13,685 nt of DNA from Gammaproteobacteria bacterium (GCA_023481025.1 JAMCWV010000014.1:1-13685); one strand, 5' to 3'. Shown: positions 1 to 6,523, counted from the first letter of the stretch. Made by a program: numbers and translations. The notes: generated by a model not told the origin, from the sequence alone.

Positions 1-912
1 CGGTTACACATCAATAACTCCATTTGTCGAAAGCTTGTCGAAGCAGGTCATAAAGTTGTTAACTTGGGTCGCAATAAAAGGCTTGATGTTGATAATATTG
101 TTGTAGATTTAGCTGATGATATTTCTGTAGCTCGCCTCGATCTGACCGATATAGATGTAATTGTGCACTCGGCCGCTCGAGCTCACGTAATGCGCGAGCG
201 GTCTGGGAATCCACTTGAAGAATATCGAAAAGTAAATGTTAAAGGGACACTTCAGTTAGCTAAGAAAGCGTCTGAATCAGGTGTTAGACGGTTTGTGTAC
301 GTTAGCTCGATAAAGGTGAATGGTGAGTATACTATGCAAGGCGAGTCATTTAGGCACACAGATATTCCACGTCCCACTGATGAATACGGCCTATCAAAAT
401 ATGAAGCAGAAGAAGGGTTAGTCAATATAGCAAAGAGTTCTAATATGGAGCTTGTAATTGTTAGACCTACACTAGTTTATGGTAGGGAGGTTAAAGGGAA
501 TTTTGAAACTATGTATAAATTAATCCGAGCAGGAATTCCTTTGCCTCTTGGTGCTGTTCATAATCAACGTTCGCTAATTGGTGTCGATAATTTAGCAGAT
601 TTACTCGTTACCTGTGCGTTTCATCCCCATGCTGTGGGTCAAATTTTTTTAGCTTCTGACGGTGAGGACATTTCTACAACTAGACTTTTGAGGGAGCTAG
701 CTAGTGCAATGAATAAGCCAGCTAGATTGTTTCCAGTACCATGTGAGTTAATAGCGTTCATGGCCAAGTTAGTAGGGAAAATGGAGATTGCTAGACGATT
801 GCTCAGTTCTCTACAGGTAGATACTCAACATACTCGAGAGATATTGGAGTGGTCTCCTCCTCTTACTCTTCAACAAGGCTTTAAAAGGTATTTTAATGAT
901 CAGGATGTTTGA
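1..912 (+). CDS. NAD-dependent 4-keto-sugar reductase/epimerase, WbpV/WreQ-like (5' partial)
   Basis: This is an extended short-chain dehydrogenase/reductase acting on a nucleotide sugar. The frame is open from base 1, and the usual N-terminal GxxGxxG strand is missing, so about 15 codons lie upstream of the window; a TTG at 64 is not a sensible start. The catalytic features are visible: SS of VYVSSIKVNG (about 299-330), and YGLSK with Tyr at 385-387 and Lys at 397-399. The C-terminal half contains RPTLVYG, RSLIGVDNLADLL and FLASDGED, as in the WbpV-like reductases that reduce UDP-4-keto-6-deoxy-HexNAc to UDP-QuiNAc. The dehydratase two genes downstream would supply that substrate. It overlaps the next gene by 17 bases, which suggests translational coupling. 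The gene is AT-rich compared with those after 6500. A UDP-glucose/GlcNAc 4-epimerase role cannot be excluded; the exact sugar is inference. Confidence 0.88.
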   Translation, partial: RLHINNSICRKLVEAGHKVVNLGRNKRLDVDNIVVDLADDISVARLDLTDIDVIVHSAARAHVMRERSGNPLEEYRKVNVKGTLQLAKKASESGVRRFVYVSSIKVNGEYTMQGESFRHTDIPRPTDEYGLSKYEAEEGLVNIAKSSNMELVIVRPTLVYGREVKGNFETMYKLIRAGIPLPLGAVHNQRSLIGVDNLADLLVTCAFHPHAVGQIFLASDGEDISTTRLLRELASAMNKPARLFPVPCELIAFMAKLVGKMEIARRLLSSLQVDTQHTREILEWSPPLTLQQGFKRYFNDQDV

Positions 913-1447
913 TTTTGTGTTTGCGTTTTTCGGATTAGTCGTTAGCTTCCCTATTTTATCGATTCTGACTGTTATTGGCATGATTGACACAGGTTCTCCA
1001 ATTTTTTGTCAAGAACGAGTAGGACGAAATAAGAAACCTTTTGTTCTTGTTAAGTTCCGCACTATGCGACCAGATACAAAATCCGTCGCAAGCCATTTAG
1101 CCGACGTAAACGCAATTACTAAGTTTGGAGGGTTCTTGCGGAAAACAAAACTCGATGAGCTACCACAACTGTGGAATGTACTCAAAGGTGAGATGAGTTT
1201 AGTCGGTCCGCGCCCATGTTTGTTCAATCAGGTAGAGTTAATTCAAGAACGTGGAAAGAGTGAGGTTTTTTCGGTGCGTCCCGGTATTACAGGCTTAGCA
1301 CAAGTAAACGAAATCGATATGTCAACACCGAAGCTACTCGCAGAGACCGATGCTAAAATGATCCAAAGCCTTACGGCTCTAAATTATTTTAAGTACATCT
1401 TTATGACTGTTGCAGGCAAAGGCAGCGGTGATCGAGTAAAGAAATAG
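896..1447 (+). CDS. Small (PglC-type) undecaprenyl-phosphate sugar phosphotransferase
   Basis: This is a bacterial sugar transferase of the monotopic phosphoglycosyl transferase family. It moves a sugar-1-phosphate from a UDP-sugar to undecaprenyl phosphate at the inner membrane, the first step of O-antigen, capsule or exopolysaccharide repeat assembly. At 183 residues it is only the catalytic unit, like PglC or WreU, without the multi-membrane N-terminus of WcaJ or WbaP. It has a hydrophobic re-entrant segment at about residues 6-29, then SPIFCQERVGRNKKPF, KFRTM, the catalytic Asp87-Glu88 pair in KLDELPQLWNVL, GEMSLVGPRP and RPGITGLAQ. The ATG at 896 has AAGG seven bases upstream; ATG 905 is possible but less well placed. 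Its neighbours suggest a 2,6-dideoxy-HexNAc donor, QuiNAc-like, which is inferred from context rather than from residues. Base composition is AT-rich like the preceding gene. Confidence 0.93.
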   Translation: MIRMFDFVFAFFGLVVSFPILSILTVIGMIDTGSPIFCQERVGRNKKPFVLVKFRTMRPDTKSVASHLADVNAITKFGGFLRKTKLDELPQLWNVLKGEMSLVGPRPCLFNQVELIQERGKSEVFSVRPGITGLAQVNEIDMSTPKLLAETDAKMIQSLTALNYFKYIFMTVAGKGSGDRVKK

Positions 1448-1473
1448 ACATTTCGCTTTTAAAACGGAGCACC

Positions 1474-1489
1474 TAGCTTACGGAAGCTA
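1474..1489 (+). other. Small hairpin covering the dehydratase ribosome binding site
   Basis: TAGCTT (1474-1479) and AAGCTA (1484-1489) are perfectly complementary around the four-base loop ACGG. The best Shine-Dalgarno match for the ATG at 1497, GGAAG at 1482-1486, lies partly in the loop and partly in the 3' arm. The stem could reduce translation of the dehydratase. With mostly A/T pairs it is weak, and chance is quite possible. Confidence 0.35.
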
Positions 1490-1496
1490 ACCCTCA

Positions 1497-3410
1497 ATGA
1501 TGGATTTATTGTTTAAATTACCGCGCGGAGCAAAAAACAGCATCGCCTTAATAGTCGATGTACTCTTTTTGCTGTTTTCCCTTTGGTTTGCTTTAAGTGT
1601 CCGCTACGAAACCTTTTACTTGCCAAATCACTATAGTGTTTGGCTCGTAACTGGTATTACCGTCGCCGCATCCATTGGGGTTTTTAAACTACTCGGCTTA
1701 TATCGCGCTATTGTCCGTTATATTGGCTTTCGAGCATTAGTCACGGTGTCTATTGGGGTTAGCTTTTCAGCTGCGCTGCTGTATTTACTACGAGACTATT
1801 CTGCTTCACCCATTCCCATTAGCGCAATTATTACCTATGCATTAGTGTCGCTGTTGTTAATTGGTGGCTCGCGTTTGTTATTGCGTGGCTCGGTGCAACA
1901 GCGTAATCGCGGTAAACGTCAACCGGTTATTATTTATGGTGCTGGTGCTTCAGGCCGGCAGCTTGCGCAAGCGCTCATGAATGGTAATGAGTTTTACACC
2001 ACAGCGTTTATTGACGACGACAGCACCCTGCACAACTCGTCAATACTTAGTATAAGTGTGCACTCACCAGACGCTATTGAAGCGCTGATACAGCGCAAAG
2101 GCGTTACACGTGTGTTATTAGCCATGCCCTCAGCCACTTTGCGTGAACGAAAGCGCGTGCTGGAACGTTTAGAGCCGCTTACCGTGCAAGTAATGACCAT
2201 TCCCGGCATGGCAGACCTTGTTTCCGGCCGCCAAATTGACCTCCTTGAAGACGTTCGTGTTGAAGACCTACTTGGGCGAGACCCAGTACCACCGCGTGAA
2301 CATCTGATGGACAGAAACATCCGCGGCAAAGTCGTATTAGTAACTGGCGCAGGCGGGTCAATCGGATCTGAACTATGCCGCCAAATTGTACGCTACAAGC
2401 CAAAATGCTTGGTACTATTTGAGCTAAGTGAATACTCACTGTACGCCATTGAACAAGAGCTGCGTGAGCTTGTTGAAGCTGAGAGCTTACAAGACGTTCG
2501 TATTGTTCCTATTATGGGGACGATACAACGCCAGAACCGCATAGAAGCAGTTATGCGCGCCTTCAAAGTGCAAACCGTATACCACGCCGCAGCTTATAAA
2601 CATGTGCCTATGGTTGAATACAACATAGTTGAAGCCGTGCGCAACAACGTCTTCGGTACTTGGTTTACCGGTGAGGCAGCCATTAATGCTGGGGTCGAGA
2701 ACTTTGTACTGGTTTCCACCGACAAAGCCGTACGCCCAACCAATGTTATGGGCGCAACGAAACGCATGGCCGAGTTAGTGCTACAAGCACTGGCTAAACG
2801 TCAAGACTGGACCTGCTTCTGCATGGTGCGTTTCGGTAATGTCCTAGGCTCCTCAGGGTCCGTGGTACCACGCTTTCGGGAGCAGATAAAAGCGGGTGGT
2901 CCGGTTACAGTTACCCACAAAGAAATCACCCGTTACTTTATGACCATTCCCGAAGCCGCACAGTTAGTGATACAGGCTGGCGCGATGAGCTGTGACGGCA
3001 GTGGCACCGGTGGTGAAGTATTCGTGCTCGACATGGGTGAACCCGTAAAAATTGAACAGCTGGCACGTAAACTGATTCACCTCATGGGTAAATCAGTGAA
3101 AGACGACCAGCACCCACGTGGTGACATTGAAATTCATTACTCCGGTTTACGGCCAGGTGAAAAACTCTATGAAGAGCTATTAATTGGTGACGATGTGCGC
3201 GCAACCGACCATCCGCGCATTATGACCGCCAACGAAATAGACTTACCGTGGGAAGAAGTTGAAGCATTGCTGACAGAACTTGATCAACATTGCCACGTGT
3301 TCCAAATTGACAAAGTGCATCAACTACTGCAGAAGGCACCACTGGCGTTCACACCCAACGATGGGATTTCAGACTTGGTGTGGCAAAGCTCTAGCGCTGA
3401 AACACACTAA
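1497..3410 (+). CDS. Membrane-anchored UDP-GlcNAc 4,6-dehydratase, WbpM/PglF/CapD family
   Basis: The enzyme converts UDP-GlcNAc to a UDP-2-acetamido-2,6-dideoxy-4-hexulose, the precursor of QuiNAc, FucNAc, bacillosamine and related sugars. Its 637 residues match the full-length WbpM/PglF class. It has four hydrophobic segments (about residues 15-35, 48-66, 80-98 and 108-128), then a first nucleotide-binding fold with VIIYGAGASGRQLA (144-157). The catalytic Rossmann domain follows, with VTGAGGSIGSE (282-292), HAAAYKHVPMVE and STDKAVRPTNVMGATKR (407-423). In that motif Met418 stands where other short-chain dehydrogenases have Tyr, with Lys422 four residues on; this Met variant is typical of the family. 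LRPGEKLYEELL lies near the C-terminus. The start is ATG ATG at 1497/1500 with GGAAG about ten bases upstream. It is commonly the last gene of such clusters, in keeping with the gap and terminator behind it. Confidence 0.95.
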   Translation: MMDLLFKLPRGAKNSIALIVDVLFLLFSLWFALSVRYETFYLPNHYSVWLVTGITVAASIGVFKLLGLYRAIVRYIGFRALVTVSIGVSFSAALLYLLRDYSASPIPISAIITYALVSLLLIGGSRLLLRGSVQQRNRGKRQPVIIYGAGASGRQLAQALMNGNEFYTTAFIDDDSTLHNSSILSISVHSPDAIEALIQRKGVTRVLLAMPSATLRERKRVLERLEPLTVQVMTIPGMADLVSGRQIDLLEDVRVEDLLGRDPVPPREHLMDRNIRGKVVLVTGAGGSIGSELCRQIVRYKPKCLVLFELSEYSLYAIEQELRELVEAESLQDVRIVPIMGTIQRQNRIEAVMRAFKVQTVYHAAAYKHVPMVEYNIVEAVRNNVFGTWFTGEAAINAGVENFVLVSTDKAVRPTNVMGATKRMAELVLQALAKRQDWTCFCMVRFGNVLGSSGSVVPRFREQIKAGGPVTVTHKEITRYFMTIPEAAQLVIQAGAMSCDGSGTGGEVFVLDMGEPVKIEQLARKLIHLMGKSVKDDQHPRGDIEIHYSGLRPGEKLYEELLIGDDVRATDHPRIMTANEIDLPWEEVEALLTELDQHCHVFQIDKVHQLLQKAPLAFTPNDGISDLVWQSSSAETH

Positions 3411-3548
3411 AAACCGTCTATTCTTGTAAGCCATGGATTAACCAACGCTTCGCCTATTTCATTCCTGAATCAACAAGCGTATAACTTCACTTGTCGGTTG
3501 GATTAAGCCTCCTGCCCTGACCGACTAAGACGTAGTACGGCCCCCACG

Positions 3549-3577
3549 TTTCTTTAGGGACTAGGTTCCCTAAGAAA
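3549..3577. repeat. Near-perfect inverted repeat (hairpin)
   Basis: TTTCTTTAGGGA (3549-3560) faces TCCCTAAGAAA (3567-3577) across the six-base loop CTAGGT. One extra T in the left arm is the only defect. The hairpin is not followed by a T-run, so it is not an intrinsic terminator on the + strand. Flanking CCCCAC (3542-3547) and GTGGGG (3601-3606) could form an outer closing stem. Confidence 0.65.
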
Positions 3578-3610
3578 TCACTCGGCTAAGGATGGTAGAG
3601 GTGGGGAGTC

Positions 3611-3634
3611 CGATGTCGAGTTCGATGTCGAGTA
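3611..3634. repeat. 12-base tandem repeat, two copies
   Basis: CGATGTCGAGTT (3611-3622) is followed directly by CGATGTCGAGTA (3623-3634), with one mismatch in the last base. A diverged third version, AGATGCCGAGTA, is at 3662-3673. No function is evident; it could be a protein-binding direct repeat or a chance duplication. Confidence 0.6.
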
Positions 3635-3759
3635 ACGGTGGTAAGTAAAGACCTTGAATTCAGATGCCGAGTACACATTTGCATTCAAGTGTTTAATTTT
3701 AGATTGTCATAAAAGTCTCCTTAGAAAAAGTCGCTACAGCAACCCGTAGCGCAACCGTC

Positions 3760-3814
3760 AAACCGGTTACTTTTGTTTGTCTCATCCATGCAAATCGAAG
3801 TAGCCGGTTTTTTT
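3760..3814 (+). terminator. Rho-independent terminator with long loop
   Basis: AAACCGGTTACTT (3760-3772) pairs with AAGTAGCCGGTTT (3798-3810) as a 13-base-pair stem with one G-U pair. Seven T residues follow at 3808-3814. The loop is about 25 bases, longer than usual. It lies 31 bases before the epimerase ATG, so it either ends the dehydratase operon or acts as an attenuator for the next gene. Confidence 0.7.
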
Positions 3815-3833
3815 AGTTCTGCTCAATGTCGTT

Positions 3834-3839
3834 TATACT
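3834..3839 (+). promoter_or_regulatory. Candidate -10 element next to the epimerase start
   Basis: TATACT matches the sigma-70 -10 consensus at five of six positions. No good -35 is visible, because the right position falls in the terminator T-run. Transcription from here would begin about seven bases downstream, at or next to the A of the ATG at 3846, giving a leaderless message. Chance is possible. Confidence 0.4.
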
Positions 3840-3845
3840 CTCCTT

Positions 3846-4898
3846 ATGAAAATTCTAGTTACCGGAACAGCTGGCTTTATTGGCCATTTCACAGCCTTAC
3901 GCTTGCTCGCTATGGGGCATAGCGTTGTTGGCCTCGACAACATTAACGATTACTACGACGTCAACCTTAAGTATGGTCGCTTGGAAGAAGCTGGCTTTAC
4001 GCGTAAACAGGTACGGCCGGGGCAATTAGTTCAATCGGCCAAGCATGCCAATTATCAGTTCATTCAAGCCAGCCTTGAGGATCGTGACACCATCAATGCT
4101 TTGTTTATTGAGCAAAAGTTTGATGCGGTTTGTAACCTCGCAGCACAAGCTGGAGTCCGTTATTCACTAGAAAACCCGCATGCGTACATTGACTCGAACG
4201 TGGTGGGCTTTATGAACATTCTTGAAGCTTGTCGCCATAATGGTGTGAAAAACTTAAGCTTCGCTTCAAGCTCGAGTGTGTATGGCCTGAACGAGACTAT
4301 GCCGTTTTCAACGTCTCACAACGTTGACCACCCCGTTAGCTTGTATGCAGCCACGAAAAAATCCAACGAGCTCATGGCACATACCTATGCCCATTTGTAT
4401 GGCATTCAGTGCACTGGCCTGCGTTTCTTTACCGTGTATGGCCCGTGGGGGCGACCTGATATGGCGCCGTTTATCTTTACCAAGGCTGCATTTAATGGCG
4501 ACACCATTAAAGTGTTCAACCATGGCAATATGCAGCGTGACTTCACTTACATTGACGACATCGTCGAGGGTGTCGTTCGCGTAATTGAAAACCCATGCCA
4601 TGCTAATACAAACTGGAGCGGCAAAGCGCCCAGCCCAGACAGCTCATCTGCACCATATAAAATTTACAACATCGGTAACAACAACACCGTTAAGTTGATG
4701 GATTTTATTCAAGCAGTTGAAGACGCAGCAGGTGTCGAGATACAAAAAGAGTTTTTGCCGATTCAACCCGGTGACGTTGTTACGACATACGCTGACGTCA
4801 GCGACCTTGAGCGCGACATGGACTACAAACCCAATACCTCAGTGCAAGAGGGCATGCGCCGTACCGTAGCGTGGTATCGCGAGTTTTACGGTGTTTGA
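3846..4898 (+). CDS. UDP-glucuronate 4-epimerase-type NAD-dependent epimerase
   Basis: This extended short-chain dehydrogenase of 350 residues most likely interconverts UDP-glucuronate and UDP-galacturonate in the cytoplasm. The NAD fold starts at once with VTGTAGFIG (5-13). Typical of the glucuronate 4-epimerase branch (LpsL, WbnF and Cap1J type) are DNINDYYDVNLK (31-42), QAGVRYSLENPHAYIDSN (101-118), SSSSVYG (141-147) and YAATKKSNE with catalytic Tyr167/Lys171. RFFTVYGPWGRPDMA and QRDFTYIDDIVEGV complete the pattern. UDP-glucuronate would come from the Ugd encoded at 8650. The start is fixed by the Rossmann motif, yet no purine-rich ribosome binding site precedes it; a -10-like TATACT lies there instead. 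A plain UDP-glucose 4-epimerase is less likely. Confidence 0.93.
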   Translation: MKILVTGTAGFIGHFTALRLLAMGHSVVGLDNINDYYDVNLKYGRLEEAGFTRKQVRPGQLVQSAKHANYQFIQASLEDRDTINALFIEQKFDAVCNLAAQAGVRYSLENPHAYIDSNVVGFMNILEACRHNGVKNLSFASSSSVYGLNETMPFSTSHNVDHPVSLYAATKKSNELMAHTYAHLYGIQCTGLRFFTVYGPWGRPDMAPFIFTKAAFNGDTIKVFNHGNMQRDFTYIDDIVEGVVRVIENPCHANTNWSGKAPSPDSSSAPYKIYNIGNNNTVKLMDFIQAVEDAAGVEIQKEFLPIQPGDVVTTYADVSDLERDMDYKPNTSVQEGMRRTVAWYREFYGV

Positions 4899-4929
4899 GG
4901 TTAGCTAGTTGATTGGAAACCACGAAAGT

Positions 4930-4948
4930 TGAGCGTAATTTATGCTCA
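4930..4948. promoter_or_regulatory. Palindromic operator candidate before the toxin-antitoxin genes
   Basis: TGAGCGTAATTTATGCTCA is a 19-base imperfect palindrome: 8 of 9 arm positions pair around a central base, and the outer five are perfect. It lies just upstream of the toxin gene, where Xre/HigA-type antitoxins usually bind to repress their own operon. I cannot place a confident -35/-10 pair. The operator role is inferred from position and symmetry. Confidence 0.55.
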
Positions 4949-4999
4949 CAAATGAATTTAAATCGTCATGGATTGAAAAAGGTTAACATAAAAGTTAAT

Positions 5000-5506
5000 A
5001 TGCCGTTCTACTTTCTTGAAATCAACGAACAAACACTTGGCAAGGCGAATGCCACGTCTGTAAGTCTAAGTGCAACACGCTGGGTGCTAGTCAGCAGATG
5101 CGAAAGCGATACTTCTGAAAGCTGTGTTTTGTTCGAGCAAATGAAGAGTCTGGGACGCTCAAACACGCGTGATTTTAAGTCTGCAATGGCAGCGCTCGAA
5201 AAGTTGGTAAAGGTTGCTAAGTTGGGGCAACCCCTTGAAAGCTTTTATGACAAGAAGCAAAGTCATGAGCTACATAGCTTTGAATACAAGGGAAAGAAAC
5301 ATGTGATTTGGCGTATACGCAATGGCGATATACGCCTCACTTTTTACTATGGTCATGAAAGAATAATCTTTTTGCCAGGCTTAATCCAAAAGCGGACCGA
5401 TAAGTTAACTCCTGCTGAAAAGCTAGGTTTAGAGAGTGAAGTGGTCGCCTATCTCGAGGCAGTAGAGGCACAGGAACTTAAGCCAGTAGTATGCGAGGTT
5501 AAATAG
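5000..5506 (+). CDS. RelE/HigB (Gp49)-like toxin of a toxin-antitoxin-chaperone module
   Basis: This is probably a ribosome-associated mRNA-cleaving toxin of the RelE/HigB superfamily. The 168-residue product has a RelE-like C-terminal half: an alpha-helical stretch (about 57-75), then HSFEYKGKKHVIWRIRNGDIR (92-112), LTFYY and IIFLPGLIQKRTDKLTPAE (122-140). This is the beta-strand core with the hydrophobic strand plus basic K/R pattern and a final helix. It is longer than usual toxins (about 100-125 residues); the N-terminal 45 or so residues are not recognised. The start is uncertain: ATG 5000 has a weak AAAAG five bases before it, ATG 4952 would add 16 residues, and a TTG lies at 4913. It is followed by the antitoxin after one base. 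The AT-rich composition suggests transfer. Toxicity is inferred from family and context. Confidence 0.78.
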   Translation: MPFYFLEINEQTLGKANATSVSLSATRWVLVSRCESDTSESCVLFEQMKSLGRSNTRDFKSAMAALEKLVKVAKLGQPLESFYDKKQSHELHSFEYKGKKHVIWRIRNGDIRLTFYYGHERIIFLPGLIQKRTDKLTPAEKLGLESEVVAYLEAVEAQELKPVVCEVK

Positions 5507-5507
5507 G

Positions 5508-5954
5508 ATGTTAGATAAAGAATTAGCGGCTCTGTGGGACGAAGCATTACAAGATGATGACTTTCGGTTCGAGCTAAAAGCACAGGATATTGCTGTTAAA
5601 TTGGCTAGTGCGGTTGCAGCTCAAGGCCTAACTCAGAAAGCCTTGGCAGACCGACTCGGTTGGAAAACAAGTCGTGTTAGTAAAGTTTTACATGGTGCAA
5701 CTAACCTCACATTGAAAACCATGTTTCAGATTTGTGAAGCATTAGGGATCGATTTTGACGTTCATTTTGGCGGCGAGCACCACTTAAATAAGCAGTTTGA
5801 AGTTATCAAAATGCAGGAGCAGAAGCTTACTGCAATGCTTCATCGTGCAGAAAAATTGAATCGTGCAAGCTGGCGAAATGCGGGAAAGTCAGTTCAAAAG
5901 GAAACGATTTTTCGCACAAGATATGAGAGTCAACAACTAGATCAGGCTGTGTAA
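5508..5954 (+). CDS. Xre-family HigA-like antitoxin with C-terminal extension
   Basis: The product is a DNA-binding antitoxin that should neutralise the preceding toxin and repress the operon. The helix-turn-helix is clear: QGLTQKALADRLGWKTSRVSK (39-59), then VLHGATNLTLKTMFQICEALGI (60-81). Beyond it lies a charged tail of some 60 residues (about 86-148) containing a lone Trp (122) and ending in FRTRYESQQLDQAV. Antitoxins of TAC systems carry such an extension, the chaperone-addiction domain, which makes them depend on a SecB-like partner; here that role is inferred because a SecB-like gene follows. ATG 5508 has GAGG nine bases upstream. Spacing is one base to the toxin stop and two bases to the next gene, a compact operon. 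The palindrome at 4930-4948 is a plausible binding site. Confidence 0.87.
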   Translation: MLDKELAALWDEALQDDDFRFELKAQDIAVKLASAVAAQGLTQKALADRLGWKTSRVSKVLHGATNLTLKTMFQICEALGIDFDVHFGGEHHLNKQFEVIKMQEQKLTAMLHRAEKLNRASWRNAGKSVQKETIFRTRYESQQLDQAV

Positions 5955-5956
5955 GT

Positions 5957-6427
5957 ATGAAATTAGCAGATATCCAACTTAGACATTATCACTACAATTT
6001 CATTCGGCTTGAGTCATCAGCGGAAGGCATGGATTCTGATAATGAGCAAAAAGGCCTCATTTATCCTGAGCTTGATGCATCGAAGGTTAGAACCTCGATT
6101 ACCGTCGGAGAGCCAGAGACTCCAAAAGACTCAGTCGAGCAGTTTTTTATCATAACGCTTGGTGTAGAATACAACCAGTCAGATTTCGCGTATTCATTTT
6201 CTGTGGAAGTTGAAGGGATTTTCGATTGGAAGTTGTCAGTTGACAGCAATGCGAATCCTTCAGAAGAAGATGGACGTAAACATCTATATGTAGTTAATGG
6301 CGTCTCAATACTATATTCAGCGATTCGCGACCAGTTATTGAGCTTGACCGCAAGGCATCGACATGGCCCGATGCTTCTCCCAAGCGCTGACTTTCGCTCG
6401 ATCACTCCAAGCGGTAATAAAGAGTAA
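5957..6427 (+). CDS. SecB-like chaperone of the toxin-antitoxin module
   Basis: The 156-residue protein resembles the export chaperone SecB in length and pattern, though it is strongly diverged. Landmarks are a beta-strand FFIITLGVEY (63-72), FSVEVEGIFDWKL (81-93), corresponding to SecB's FLCEVQQGGIFSI, a helix VNGVSILYSAIRDQLLSLTAR (113-133), corresponding to CPNILFPYARECITSMVSR, and GPMLLPSADF (137-146), like PQLNLAPVNF. It has no signal peptide, so it is cytosolic. Placed third after toxin and antitoxin, it fits the TAC arrangement known from Mycobacterium tuberculosis HigB1-HigA1-Rv1957, where the chaperone protects the antitoxin. The general housekeeping SecB is unlikely: that gene is normally not in a toxin operon, and the motifs are weaker. 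The start at 5957 has only a weak AGG ten bases upstream and probably relies on coupling to the antitoxin. Confidence 0.8.
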   Translation: MKLADIQLRHYHYNFIRLESSAEGMDSDNEQKGLIYPELDASKVRTSITVGEPETPKDSVEQFFIITLGVEYNQSDFAYSFSVEVEGIFDWKLSVDSNANPSEEDGRKHLYVVNGVSILYSAIRDQLLSLTARHRHGPMLLPSADFRSITPSGNKE

Positions 6428-6475
6428 GAATTAACGCATTCTAATTTGTATCAAACACAAAAAGTCACGTAATAT

Positions 6476-6498
6476 AGGCCGTCATGTACGGCCTTTTT
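6476..6498 (+). terminator. Rho-independent terminator after the toxin-antitoxin-chaperone genes
   Basis: AGGCCGT (6476-6482) pairs perfectly with ACGGCCT (6488-6494) across a five-base loop, followed by a T-run at 6494-6498. It should end transcription from the module and separates it from pgi. Confidence 0.88.
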
Positions 6499-6523
6499 CA
6501 TTTGTGCCGGTGCAATTTTTAAT
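6495..6523 (+). promoter_or_regulatory. Candidate sigma-70 promoter for pgi
   Basis: TTTTCA (6495-6500; four of six to consensus) and TTTAAT (6518-6523; five of six) are 17 bases apart, and would start transcription near 6530, about 20 bases before the pgi ATG. The -35 overlaps the preceding terminator's T-run. A promoter is expected here because a strong terminator precedes pgi, but the match is moderate in an AT-rich stretch. Confidence 0.4.

Larger units (their letters stand above)
3411..3845. other. 435-base gene-free region rich in inverted repeats
   Basis: I see no convincing gene here. The region holds an inverted repeat GTCGGT/ACCGAC (3493-3498 and 3520-3525), a strong hairpin at 3549-3577 with a possible outer stem CCCCAC/GTGGGG (3542-3547 and 3601-3606), a 12-base tandem repeat at 3611-3634, a short hairpin CGCTAC/GTAGCG (3732-3737 and 3746-3751) and a terminator at 3760-3814. 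It separates the dehydratase cluster from the epimerase gene. I recognise no riboswitch family and no insertion-sequence remains. Confidence 0.8.

Noticed and set aside
3592..3648. Small reading frame starting ATG GTA GAG and covering the 12-base tandem repeat (18 residues, Ser/Met-rich)
   Set aside because: The AAGG before it touches the ATG with no spacing, the product is low complexity, and nothing supports translation.
3741..3755. GTAGCG in the gap, resembling part of ops
   Set aside because: Only six bases match, the preceding GGCG is absent, and the sequence is better explained as one arm of the CGCTAC/GTAGCG hairpin.
3411..3845. Insertion sequence, integron attC or CRISPR remnant in the gap
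   Set aside because: No transposase fragment, no terminal repeats with target duplication, no attC core sites and no regularly spaced repeats are visible.
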